Source: Rubripirellula obstinata (GTDB lineage: Bacteria > Planctomycetota > Planctomycetia > Pirellulales > Pirellulaceae). From it: a stretch of 64,000 nucleotides of DNA. Positions within the stretch are counted from its first letter, which is position 1; each line of letters begins with the position of its first letter. Below the pieces are notes generated by a model. It was not told where the DNA came from, made no database searches, and saw only the letters and a list, made by a program, of their open reading frames with translations. The DNA lies in NCBI RefSeq assembly GCF_001642955.1, contig NZ_LWSK01000009.1, positions 29,770 to 93,769 on the forward strand, in the 5' to 3' direction. Below, piece by piece: positions 52,000 to 60,200 of the stretch. The position numbers were made by a program, and so were the translations under genes.

Positions 52000-53193
52000 T
52001 TAAAGTTCCCAGTCGAAAGGCTCTCGGGGCGAGTACATGCAGTCGATGCCGTAGTCCAAGTCGGAACGAAGGTGCTCGGCCAACTCGGGCACACGCTTGT
52101 CGATTTCTTTGATCGCGCGCCGGATCGCACGTGCGATGCTGTCGCCAGCACGCTTGGCATCAGTGTCATCGCGAATCCTTTTGTTCAGCCCGGTTGCCTT
52201 GCGAACGTAGGCCCGGATCTCGTCCCGTTCAGTTTCCAGCCGCATCGCTGTGGCGAAGTCCTGATCTTCTTTCGCCTGGTCCAATTCGCCAGCGATCTGC
52301 CGCAGGCGGGCGTGCGAAGATTCCAGCGTGGGTGCATCGACTTTGTCGCCGCGACCACCGGACTTGGCCACTTCGTGGATGCCCGATGCCATCGCTTCCA
52401 AGTGCATCGCCGTTACGTTGACGTGTGGGCGGGCCAGCAGCCGGGCGATGTGCGGCATTCCACTGCTGTCTTTGACCGGTCGAGGCGTTCCATCAAACGC
52501 AATCCACCAGAAGTCATCGTCTTTCTGGAACCGGTAGACCGGCATGTCGGCGGACTCGATACCCAGGGTTTGTCGCATCAATCGCTCGGCACGATTCGTG
52601 GCGGCAAGTTTGCCGTCGCCGGTCACGTCGATTAGTTGCTTCAACGCAACGGTGTGTCCGTCGACCTTGGCAAGCCAAGACCGAACCTGCGAGTCAATCG
52701 GTTGACCGGTTGGATGCAACAGCAAGAATGGCCCGCCGGCGTGGTGGGCGACCAGGTTGACGGTTTTGACAAGATCCGCGGTCCACTTGTGCGTGCAGAC
52801 ATACACGGGCAGATTCTTCAAACTCGCCGGCAACGCTCCCGCCCGAACGATGTGCAATGTTGAACCGACGAATTCGACACCGCCCGCCAGCGACAGCGCA
52901 GCGGCGACCTCTGTTGACAAACGCCGCATGTCGAACTGCAGACTGACGACGTCCGCCCGTGATACCTCGCGGACAAGCATTGTCCGTTCGCACCGAGCGT
53001 AGCACTGCCCGTCAAACTCCTCGACCAACCACGCCCCGCCACGATCATCGCCAGCAAGCCGTCGCACGATCCCATCCGTGGGAATCAAGAACCGGCGAAA
53101 CGACTCGAACTCCGTCCCGAGCCGTCGTCGCCAATCCTTCTCCGCCCCGTGCAACGTGACCGCGTCCTCAATGGATCGCCAAAGTCTGGTCAT
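52000..53193 (-). CDS. Hypothetical regulator-like protein, 397 aa
   Basis: The C-terminal 180 residues match a pattern seen at the ends of many large regulator or ATPase proteins: GTPRPVKDSSGMPHIARLLARP, then a Glu-rich helix with AKRAGDSIARAIRRAIKEID and PELAEHLRSDLDYGIDCMYSP and FDWEL at the end. The N-terminal half (FESFRRFLIPTDGIVRRLAG, YARCERTMLVREVSRADVV) is unrecognised. It overlaps the upstream gene by 26 bases. A regulatory role next to the sigma factor is plausible, but not shown. Confidence 0.6.
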   Translation of the reverse strand: MTRLWRSIEDAVTLHGAEKDWRRRLGTEFESFRRFLIPTDGIVRRLAGDDRGGAWLVEEFDGQCYARCERTMLVREVSRADVVSLQFDMRRLSTEVAAALSLAGGVEFVGSTLHIVRAGALPASLKNLPVYVCTHKWTADLVKTVNLVAHHAGGPFLLLHPTGQPIDSQVRSWLAKVDGHTVALKQLIDVTGDGKLAATNRAERLMRQTLGIESADMPVYRFQKDDDFWWIAFDGTPRPVKDSSGMPHIARLLARPHVNVTAMHLEAMASGIHEVAKSGGRGDKVDAPTLESSHARLRQIAGELDQAKEDQDFATAMRLETERDEIRAYVRKATGLNKRIRDDTDAKRAGDSIARAIRRAIKEIDKRVPELAEHLRSDLDYGIDCMYSPREPFDWEL

Positions 53194-54370
53194 CAATCTC
53201 CACGTCGCTCTCAACCTGGGCGTTGGTCTCAATCACAAAATTGCGAAGCCGCATCCATTGCTCGGCGTGCGTCGCGTTCCCGTCGCGGGTGTAACACGTC
53301 GCGTTGCCGTCATAGAGCTTCAGCGTCCGGCTGGTTCGACTGCCGCGGTACCGAATCCGGAACGTGGCACTCTTCAGCCGACCCTCGAACGTCAATTCCC
53401 GGTTCCGCTGCTTCATGTCCTCGATGATGTTCTTCGCTTTGTAGGTAAACGTTGCATCTTGGTCGCCGCCCAAATCGACGCAGTATTCGACGAACAGCAC
53501 CTCTTCGATACTGCCGACGTCTCCGAACGTCAAAGCCTTGGCACCGAGTTCTTCCAACGGTCGCAGCGAGATGATGTTGGTGTCCGTGAAGAACTCGGGA
53601 TCGTCGTACAACAGGTTTCCGAACACACGCTGATAAATCGGCAACGCACGCCGGATTGGTGTGTTGATCTTGACCATCAATTCTTCGTGATTGAAAACCA
53701 CCTTGTCTCGATTGGCGGGGCGATAGTGGACATTGCCGATCGTGTTCTCTTCCACGGTCGGTTTGCGAGTGAAGGGATCACCACGCTGGATCGAAAAGTC
53801 AAAACCTTCTTCCGTGACCCTGTAGGCTAGATCGCAATACGCGGTGCGATTGTTCGCGGCCAACCACGAACCGATATCGGCTGCCGCTTTCTTGCAGCGT
53901 TCGTCGGTGATCTCAAAAAGATCCGCATGTTTGCCGGGAGCGATACGAAAACAATCCATCCGACGCGGCGGTTTCCACGTGTGCCAGATGTGTTCGCGTT
54001 GCAAAATCATCGGGTCGAACAACCAAACCTGAACCGCGATGTCGGCCGGCGAGTGGTCTTCGTCTTGATCGAATGGCATTTTCGCTTCGATGGCTTTGGG
54101 CAGCAGCCCATCCATGCCGCCAGGCGTCGCCATCTCGTCGATGTAACCGATCGCGTTAAGCAGATCTTGGGGAATCGCTTCGTCAGGCGACTCCAGAATC
54201 TTGGCCAGCCGATCGACGTCGAGTGTTGCCGCTTGCCGGGCCGACGGCAGCGACAACCCTCGATCGCCGAAGTAGGCGGCGTGTGGCTGGACGAGCTTGC
54301 AAAGGTGTTCGGGCTTGATGGTGCGGAGGACTTCCGCGTCGGTGAAGTGCTTCGGATTGAAGGTTGCCAT
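53168..54370 (-). CDS. Conserved-looking hypothetical protein, 400 aa
   Basis: The protein starts MATFNPKHFTDAEVLRTIKPEH and includes LCKLVQPHAAYFGDRGLSLPSARQ, IDVDRLAKILESPD and a later beta-rich part (FDFSIQRGDPFTRKPT, ATFRIRYRGSRTSRTLKLYDG). No catalytic motif is evident. It is followed, with overlap, by the 397-residue gene, so both form a pair of unknown function between the recombinase module and the sigma factor. Confidence 0.6.
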   Translation of the reverse strand: MATFNPKHFTDAEVLRTIKPEHLCKLVQPHAAYFGDRGLSLPSARQAATLDVDRLAKILESPDEAIPQDLLNAIGYIDEMATPGGMDGLLPKAIEAKMPFDQDEDHSPADIAVQVWLFDPMILQREHIWHTWKPPRRMDCFRIAPGKHADLFEITDERCKKAAADIGSWLAANNRTAYCDLAYRVTEEGFDFSIQRGDPFTRKPTVEENTIGNVHYRPANRDKVVFNHEELMVKINTPIRRALPIYQRVFGNLLYDDPEFFTDTNIISLRPLEELGAKALTFGDVGSIEEVLFVEYCVDLGGDQDATFTYKAKNIIEDMKQRNRELTFEGRLKSATFRIRYRGSRTSRTLKLYDGNATCYTRDGNATHAEQWMRLRNFVIETNAQVESDVEIDDQTLAIH

Positions 54371-54629
54371 TTGAGATCAAAAAATCCGCTCTGATGAGTT
54401 CGCTTCCCTGGAGATTGTCAAAGGTGAAGCCAGCCATTCCGGTTGCTAGCAAATGCGACATGTGCAGGAGTATTGAACAGAGGGGCTTGGACACGTTTGG
54501 TCACGCGGCCTGGGTAAAAAAGTCCGAAAGTGACGAAAACGCCCTAAAAAACGGGGCGAAACTTTTTTTCGGAACAATCCGGAAAACCCGTTGACGGAGA
54601 CTCCGGCGGCGCGGATTTCCGGGGTCGCA

Positions 54630-55064
54630 TCACTTCGCATCCTCCGTCGAAGGTGCCAGCCCGGCCGCGGTTACCGCCCACGCAGCCCGCTGATCCGCCC
54701 ACAGCAACATCGCGGTCAGCGGTCGTAGTCCCTTCTCGTGGATCGGGCATTTGCCACGCTGCGGCGGCAAATTCAAAAGCGCCTCTTGGATGTCCGGGGC
54801 AAGCAAATTCAGACCCATGATCTGCGTCATCCGCGGCTGCGAGACATGAGCGATCCGGGCCAACTCGATCATGTCCGACACCTCGCCGGTTTGCAGCATC
54901 GCTTGATACCGGATCGCCAGTGCCATCAAGCGGGCGATCCGCGGGATGCGTCCGGCGGGCTTGGCCGGTGATTGCTGCTCATCTTCGCCGTCGGCAAATC
55001 GCCGGATGGTCTTCCGGCCGCGGGCGGTGACTTGAACGTTCAGTTTCGTTTTGACTTTGATCAC
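54630..55064 (-). CDS. HTH recombinase-associated protein, 144 aa
   Basis: The centre LMALAIRYQAMLQTGEVSDM and ELARIAHVSQPRMTQIMGL forms a helix-turn-helix of a kind often found just after serine recombinases. The end is LRPLTAMLLWADQRAAWAV. It may be a directionality factor or regulator of the recombinase. It starts with GTG in a four-base overlap with the recombinase stop. Confidence 0.65.
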   Translation of the reverse strand: MIKVKTKLNVQVTARGRKTIRRFADGEDEQQSPAKPAGRIPRIARLMALAIRYQAMLQTGEVSDMIELARIAHVSQPRMTQIMGLNLLAPDIQEALLNLPPQRGKCPIHEKGLRPLTAMLLWADQRAAWAVTAAGLAPSTEDAK

Positions 55065-56632
55065 GCAGTGACCTCCTCTTGTTGCAGGGCTTCCAACGAT
55101 GCGATGCCGCTGGAGTGGAATGAAATCTCGATCGTGCTTTCGGCCTGGTCGAATTCGACCTTCGCGACCAGCAGCCCGAGAAGTTGAGCCTTCTCGCGAA
55201 TGTTGAGCGCATCCCAGACGCGATCAAAGTCCGCGAACGCTTCGGTGATGAAGTCGGCCGTCAAGTCATCCTTCTCCACTTCGGCAAGCTGACGATTAAC
55301 CGTCGCAAGGCTCCGCTCGGCGGTCTCGATCCGTTGCTGCAAGTCGGCGATCCGAGCGGTCGTCGAACTATTGGCTTGCTCGACAAGAACCAGATTGCGA
55401 ACCTCCGCATGATCACGACTCAGTTGCCGCGTCAATTGCATTCGCTGCGTCTCGAACTCTTCTTTCCGCCGCAGCGATGCCTCGTCAGCTTGGCGAATGA
55501 TCTCGTCCCGCAATCCGGTGTCGCCCGCAATCGCCCGCACCTGGTCAACGACCGCTTCTTCGATCTCGCCCGCCGGCAACGACGGATGCTCGCACGCCCG
55601 GCTGCCGCGTTTGATTGCTCGAACGCACTTGTAGTAGCGATACATGACGGTCTTTTTCTTTTTCCCCGTATGCACCATCGCGACGTTGCAATGCGGACAA
55701 CGAATCAGTCCCTTCAACAGACCGCCGTATTTACTTGGTAGTCGGTTGCCGCGGTTCAGATTGTTCGCCCGCAACTGCGACTGGACCCGTTCATAGATTT
55801 CTTCGTCGACAATCGCTTCGTGCAATCCGTTGAACGTTTGCTCTTTGTGTTTGATCTTGCCGATGTAGATCGTGTTGGTCAGCAACGCGTGCAGGCTGCA
55901 CTTGTCGAACGGCCGGCCGCCCTTGGCGTTCCCCTTCTTCGTCATCCACAGCTTGTTGTTCCAGCCGCGTTCGGCTAACGCATCGCTAACCGCCGTCAGT
56001 GATCGCAGTTCCAGATACATCAAATAGATCCGTCGCACCTTCGTCGCTTCGTCGGCGTTGACTACCAACTTCGGCGTCCGCTCGTTGCGGTCGACGTCGT
56101 AGCCCAGCACCGGATAGCCGCCGCACCACTGGCCACGTCTCCGCTGCCCAGCGATCTTGTCGCGGATGCGTTCGCCGATGATTTCGCGTTCAAACTGGGC
56201 AAACGAAAGCAGGATATTCAGCGTCAGACGCCCCATCGAATGCGTCGTGTTGAATTGCTGAGTCACCGAGACGAACGACACGCCGTACTTGTCGAACGTC
56301 CCCATTACCTGTGAAAAGTCCAGCAAAGAGCGACTTAGCCGGTCAACTTTGTAGACGACAACGCAGTCGATCTTGCCGGCTTCGATGTCATCCATCAGTC
56401 GCTTCAAAGCCGGCCGTTCGATGTTACCGCCCGAAAAACCTCCGTCGTCATACATCTCTGGATTGACGACCCAGCCTTCGTGTTGCTGGCTCGCAATGAA
56501 CGCTTCGGCGGATTGACGCTGCGAATCGAGCGAGTTGAACTCTTGGTCGAGTCCTTCCTCGGTCGACTTCCGTGTGTAGATCGCACAGCGGATGGTCTGA
56601 ACCGTCGCCGCAATTTTGTCTCGCTTGCTCAT
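55061..56632 (-). CDS. Large serine recombinase, 523 aa
   Basis: The catalytic domain has the nucleophile Ser23 in IYTRKSTEEG, SLDSQRQSAEAFI, and VYKVDRLSRSLLDF. The recombinase domain includes GGYPVLGYDVD. A zinc ribbon follows (GLIRCPHCNVAM ... YYKCVRAIKRGSRACEHPSL), then a coiled-coil region of about 100 residues. It integrates or excises the element at unknown attachment sites. It overlaps both flanking genes. A degraded zinc-ribbon fragment of a related protein lies at 59070-59307. Confidence 0.92.
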   Translation of the reverse strand: MSKRDKIAATVQTIRCAIYTRKSTEEGLDQEFNSLDSQRQSAEAFIASQQHEGWVVNPEMYDDGGFSGGNIERPALKRLMDDIEAGKIDCVVVYKVDRLSRSLLDFSQVMGTFDKYGVSFVSVTQQFNTTHSMGRLTLNILLSFAQFEREIIGERIRDKIAGQRRRGQWCGGYPVLGYDVDRNERTPKLVVNADEATKVRRIYLMYLELRSLTAVSDALAERGWNNKLWMTKKGNAKGGRPFDKCSLHALLTNTIYIGKIKHKEQTFNGLHEAIVDEEIYERVQSQLRANNLNRGNRLPSKYGGLLKGLIRCPHCNVAMVHTGKKKKTVMYRYYKCVRAIKRGSRACEHPSLPAGEIEEAVVDQVRAIAGDTGLRDEIIRQADEASLRRKEEFETQRMQLTRQLSRDHAEVRNLVLVEQANSSTTARIADLQQRIETAERSLATVNRQLAEVEKDDLTADFITEAFADFDRVWDALNIREKAQLLGLLVAKVEFDQAESTIEISFHSSGIASLEALQQEEVTA

Positions 56633-57111
56633 GGTCGCCTCCCAAGTCGGAAAAACAGGAATCCGTTCGTGTGCGTGCCGGTGACTTTCTTGGCGACCGC
56701 CGTCAGCGACCGGAATCGCTCGCCTTCGTATTCAAACCCGTCCTGTAAAACGACGACGCGGATCATCTCGCCCTTGTATTGGCGTTCCAGAACATTGTTC
56801 GGCGGAGGCAGTCGCGGATCCCAATCGACGAACGCCGCCGGTTTCGGTTCGACCGTTTGCGTGTTGGCATGCTCCCGCGGTGCGGTCACACGCGATTCGG
56901 CATCGACAGCCAACTCGCCGGCTTTCATGATCGCTTCGGTCGAAAGCCCGCCTTCGTCGTTGGCCTGCAACCGCCAAGCGATGCGGCGGACTAGATACTG
57001 TTTGTTGCGACTTCGACATTCTTCGCGGAAGACCTGTTCATATCGCTTTTGAAGGTCGGCCACTTTCATGTCCGGCAACCGAGCGATCTCGGCGGTAACA
57101 CGAGCGTTCAT
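56629..57111 (-). CDS. DUF2924-family protein, 160 aa
   Basis: The N-terminal half MNARVTAEIARLPDMKVADLQK, then RYEQVFREECRSRNKQYLVRRI, and WRLQANDEGGLS, and the C-terminal GEMIRVVVLQDGFEYEGERFRSLTAVAKKVTGTHTNGFLFFRL match DUF2924, which repeatedly precedes serine recombinase genes. The second part resembles a RAMA-like beta domain. It is linked by overlaps to the small gene upstream and the recombinase downstream. The function is unknown. Confidence 0.8.
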   Translation of the reverse strand: MNARVTAEIARLPDMKVADLQKRYEQVFREECRSRNKQYLVRRIAWRLQANDEGGLSTEAIMKAGELAVDAESRVTAPREHANTQTVEPKPAAFVDWDPRLPPPNNVLERQYKGEMIRVVVLQDGFEYEGERFRSLTAVAKKVTGTHTNGFLFFRLGRRP

Positions 57112-57281
57112 TGGTCACCTCCTTCGGTCATGGTCGATCCAACTTCTTGCGATTCCGCGACCACGGTGCCGCCGGTCGATTCAGTTTGCTCGGATGTTCG
57201 TGCCGCGCGAGACAACCCGCGGGCCAGCAGGGCGGCGATGTCTCGTTGCCGCTGTTCGTTGCCGATGGTTTCATTCTCCAT
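57108..57281 (-). CDS. Small recombinase-module protein, 57 aa
   Basis: This short gene encodes MENETIGNEQRQRDIAALLA, then RGLSRAARTSEQTEST and ends TMTEGGDQ. Its start overlaps the upstream gene and its stop overlaps the DUF2924 start (AATGAACG). The recurring overlap with DUF2924 genes marks it as part of a module, though no function is known. Confidence 0.6.
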   Translation of the reverse strand: MENETIGNEQRQRDIAALLARGLSRAARTSEQTESTGGTVVAESQEVGSTMTEGGDQ

Positions 57282-57549
57282 GTTTCATCTCCATCTCTTG
57301 GGACTCTGGTTCGGTCTCGAAACCCGTTGTTTCAGAGACGCCGGTGACAGAGAGGCCTCCGGGGCGAACGTCATCAAGCCGCTCGGGTAAAGAGTCCGCG
57401 AGATTTCGCGAAACAGGTTCAGAAGACGCCGTGTCGTCGTCAGACTCGACCGCCGATTGGTGCAGTCGCCGAATGCCGGCGGCCAAAATCGCCGCGACCG
57501 ATCGCAGGCGAACATCCGCCGGGGTGGCGGACGGAGAAGAGAGATTCAA
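57271..57549 (-). CDS. Small hypothetical protein of the recombinase module, about 92 aa
   Basis: The conserved-looking part is DVRLRSVAAILAAGIRRLHQSA. It is followed by an acidic, Ser-rich tail ending EPESQEMEMKHGE. The start is uncertain: TTG 57549 has GGAGG about 13 bases upstream, and no better ATG or GTG is in frame. It is the first gene after promoter-like motif D and overlaps the next gene by 11 bases. Confidence 0.5.
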   Translation of the reverse strand: MNLSSPSATPADVRLRSVAAILAAGIRRLHQSAVESDDDTASSEPVSRNLADSLPERLDDVRPGGLSVTGVSETTGFETEPESQEMEMKHGE

Positions 57550-57607
57550 AGAGATAGCGGCACCTCCGTCGCGAAGAAAGATCCGAGTGACCAAACCACT
57601 GGCCCCT

Positions 57608-57647
57608 CCCGGAACTATCTATGCCGCCGCGACGACGCGCGCCCCAT
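57608..57647 (-). promoter_or_regulatory. Phage promoter-like motif D (upstream of recombinase module)
   Basis: On the minus strand ATGGGGC is followed, at the same spacing as in the other copies, by CGGCATAGATAGTTCCGGG. Similarity to copy C continues downstream with AGTGGTTT.GTCAC. It is the most diverged copy in the -35-like box. Confidence 0.5.
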
Positions 57648-57897
57648 TACCCAAAACGCCAAAATTCTGCCGCCGGTCATCCCCGACCGAGCCCAACCAG
57701 CAAAGGATCGAGCATCCCGAGCGGCCCCAACGTGCGATAACCCAGCTCCCGTTAACCCAGATCTCCGATCACCCCAGAGAGCTCCGAGAGATTCGCCGGC
57801 CAAACCAACCCCACCCCCCGAAAATTTGCCCAAGACGCCTCTCAAAAACTCTCTCCCCAGAGAGTTCGAGACAGCACCAAAACGCCTAGAAACCACG

Positions 57898-57937
57898 AAA
57901 AAAGCCGGCGTTCTGCGGTTTGCAAAACGCCGGCTTT
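57898..57937. terminator. Hairpin terminator
   Basis: AAAGCCGGCGTT pairs with AACGCCGGCTTT around a 13-base loop, with A and T runs on the two sides. It can act in both directions. Confidence 0.65.
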
Positions 57938-58185
57938 CGGAGTTTACCCCTGGCGGTCAGTTTCCTAACCAAACAGAGAAGTTGAAATTTGGGCTGACTC
58001 ATTGGCGACTGGCGGGTCATGGAGGGCCGCAGAATGGATGAGCATTGGCCGCTAACAGGCGGTTATGAATTTTGATTGAACCGTGAAATTGGAGTTTGAT
58101 TCTTGGTCTGTCTAAGAACGCTGGCAAAATGAACTGCATCTGACCGTAGGGTTATGTGATCGTTCAATCCTCAAATACTTTTCGT

Positions 58186-58707
58186 TCAACCCGCGACGAG
58201 CTTGTCCAAGAGTTTGAAGGGCAAGTAGAGCCGCATTGGATAACCCGGTAGCTCGGTGAAATCGAAGCGTTGGTAGAACGCTTTGGAGGAGGCGTCGACG
58301 CAGTCGAGAATGACGGCAATGAACGCGAACGTTTGCGAGGCTTCGTGGCAGTCTCGAAGCGCGGTCGCGAGCAAACGTTGACCGATGCCTCGACCTTGAA
58401 AGGTTTGGTCAACGCCAAGCCACGCGAGGACCGCGACGGGAAGTTGACGTTGCGGAAGCGATTTCGCTACGTCAGTTGGCAAGTCAGAAAAATCGACTTG
58501 TGAGGATGCCAAGGTGTAGTAGCCGACGATTCGGCGTTCATCATCAAGCAACACTTTGGTTGAGCTGAGGTGTTTCTTTTGGCTTTGCAAAGCGGATCGT
58601 TTGAGCCAACCATCAACTTGTTCTTGACCGGACTGAAATGCTTTCCGGTTGTGCGACTTCGTCAGTAACTCGATCTGCCACCCGTCGGGATAGCGGACGC
58701 CGCTCAC
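58186..58707 (-). CDS. GNAT acetyltransferase toxin (TacT-like), 173 aa
   Basis: The acetyl-CoA-binding signature LAWLGVDQTFQGRGIGQRLL lies at about 85-105, and a Tyr in the FYQRFDF end segment is placed as in TacT toxins. These acetylate charged tRNA and halt translation. The GTG start at 58707 overlaps the antitoxin stop by four bases, and the antitoxin of the DUF1778 type precedes it, the usual order. Confidence 0.88.
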   Translation of the reverse strand: MSGVRYPDGWQIELLTKSHNRKAFQSGQEQVDGWLKRSALQSQKKHLSSTKVLLDDERRIVGYYTLASSQVDFSDLPTDVAKSLPQRQLPVAVLAWLGVDQTFQGRGIGQRLLATALRDCHEASQTFAFIAVILDCVDASSKAFYQRFDFTELPGYPMRLYLPFKLLDKLVAG

Positions 58708-58973
58708 GCTTCGCCTCGCATGATCGCTCCGAGCGCCTTCTGCGACTTGGTGAGCTTCGGTGGTTTGGCAAGCGCCGTCCAAAACTGCAACTGCTCATCA
58801 GCCGTCATGGCGATGGTTTGGGACTTCGCAGCAGCCACTTCACGCTCGGCTTGTCTTACCACCACACTGCGAACGTAGTCACTCACACTGACCCGACGCA
58901 TCTCGGCGGCGGCGCTGAGCAACGCCTTGGACTGCTCATCGAGCCGGACCATCAACGAACTATTCTTTTGCAT
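58704..58973 (-). CDS. DUF1778 antitoxin (TacA-like), 89 aa
   Basis: The N-terminal half, MQKNSSLMVRLDEQSKALLS, then AAEMRRVSVSDYVRSVVV, is a ribbon-helix-helix DNA-binding domain. The C-terminal half (QLQFWTALAKPPKLTKSQKAL) would bind the toxin. Together with the GNAT toxin it forms a stabilising module beside the prophage. Confidence 0.9.
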   Translation of the reverse strand: MQKNSSLMVRLDEQSKALLSAAAEMRRVSVSDYVRSVVVRQAEREVAAAKSQTIAMTADEQLQFWTALAKPPKLTKSQKALGAIMRGEA

Positions 58974-59069
58974 GGCTTGCTACACTATTGGCTTGGATGG
59001 CGAATATCATCGTTCCCATTGTACTGCACAACGCAATACGCGGCAATATTTATGAGTTTTGCTCACCTT

Positions 59070-59307
59070 TTGCAAAAAGGCGACGATGCGGGGGCACATC
59101 AGGCAATCGTCTCGGTCGTTGTATTCGATGTGGTGAAGAGTGAACTGAGCAGCCGACGGACTCAGCAGTCCCCGCGAGGTGAACGCCGAGCACGTGGTGG
59201 TCACAAACACGCGGGATTGTTGGGGTTGCTCGTCTGCGGTGGTTGCCATCGCCCGATGAGCACAAGTGTTTCGCACCGCGGTCCGGTTCGCTATCGGTAT
59301 TACCGAT
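59070..59307 (+). pseudogene. Serine recombinase C-terminal remnant
   Basis: The open frame encodes GDDAGAHQAIVSVVVFDVVK, then HAGLLGLLVCGGCHRPMSTSV and RYRYYRW, which is the linker and zinc ribbon of a large serine recombinase. The catalytic domain and the later coiled coil are missing. The frame runs directly into a tail-gene fragment, so it is a deletion product, not a functional gene. Confidence 0.75.
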
Positions 59308-59421
59308 GGCGGAGCAATCCGCAAGACCGCGTATCGCAGTATCCGCAAACGCAAGAACCCGTCGCGGCCCGGCAGCCCACCCAGTTCGCCCACCGGTCGG
59401 CTACGTCGTTCGTTCCGCTAA
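59308..59421 (+). pseudogene. Fragment of gp10-like tail completion gene
   Basis: In a second frame, 37 residues (GGAIRKTAYRSIRKRKN to TGRLRRSFR) are nearly identical to part of the gene at 26958-27512, then a stop codon follows directly. The junction falls at CCGCTA, which occurs both at the end of this segment in the intact gene and just upstream of the intact tape-measure start, so it is a short-homology deletion. Confidence 0.8.
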
Positions 59422-59438
59422 AGGCAAACCGCTTCCCC

Positions 59439-60200
59439 ATGTCCCAAGTCCGTGCCGGAGCCGCGTTCGTCGAACTGACGCTGAAGAACTCAGCGATGGT
59501 GAAGGGATTGCGTTCGGCACAGAAGCAATTGTCCTCGTTCGCGTCATCGACGTCGATGATGGGCGCAAAGCTGACCGGGCTGGGTGTTGCGATGGCCGCG
59601 CCGCTCGGCGATGGCATCCGTAAGTTCGCTGAGTACGACGACGCGATCCGCCAAGTTGGTGCGATCACGGGAGCGACCGGTGCAGCGTTCGATCGACTGA
59701 ACGCGAAAGCGAAACAACTTGGAGCGACCACCAGTTTTTCGGCCGTCGAGGTCGCCAACCTGATGACCGAACTCGGGCGAGCCGGTTTTGACTCGCGGCA
59801 AATCGAGGACATGACCGGTATCCAAATCAAGATTCGCCAATCACATCGCGGTTGGATGCGGCAGTACAAGGTCGAGAACGGCACACCGATGCCGTTCGAT
59901 TCCAAACCGGACGCCGCGTTTAAGGTTTGCATGCAGAAGACTTGCACGCAACTCGTCGCCGGCGGCTTGCTGGCGAAGTGCCCCGCGCTCGCCTACTTCG
60001 CTCAACTCGAAGCCAAGCTCAACCTGCACGATCTCCCGCAGTGGCAACTCTTCCGCGACTACAAAGCGATCACGCCCGCCGCCACCGACGATGAACTTCG
60101 CACCTTCATCCAAACCAAAGCCATCCCGCAGTGCGGCTTGTGCCCGAGCAAACGCACCGCCTTCGTCCACCCCAACCCGCTGCAAAGGACTGCCGAATAA
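59439..60200 (+). pseudogene. In-frame fusion of tape-measure N-terminus and radical SAM C-terminus, 253 aa
   Basis: About 127 residues match the N-terminus of the tape measure at 21252-25178, with three or so differences. These join in frame at DMTG/IQIKIRQ to about 126 residues matching the C-terminal half of the radical SAM enzyme at 6309-7121. The SAM motif CX3CX2C is absent. The junction has a CCGG overlap. The stop overlaps the next start as TAATG. It is probably non-functional as an enzyme but its open frame may still matter for translation of the following gene. Confidence 0.8.

Larger units (their letters stand above)
57595..58185. other. Non-coding interval right of the recombinase module
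   Basis: The interval holds promoter-like motif D, a strong hairpin at 57898-57937, and otherwise no convincing gene. The small reading frames here lack ribosome sites and have no recognisable domains. Since it separates the phage module from the toxin-antitoxin genes, it is a candidate place for an attachment site, but no core repeat was identified. Confidence 0.5.

Noticed and set aside
57615..57896. 93-residue Gly/Arg-rich minus-strand frame
   Set aside because: No ribosome site and only low-complexity sequence; it lies upstream of the promoter-like motif in a non-coding interval.
58638..59438. N-terminal part of a single long plus-strand gene ending at 60200
   Set aside because: The first part is antisense to the toxin-antitoxin genes, and the rest is a patchwork of unrelated fragments. 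It is not one gene.
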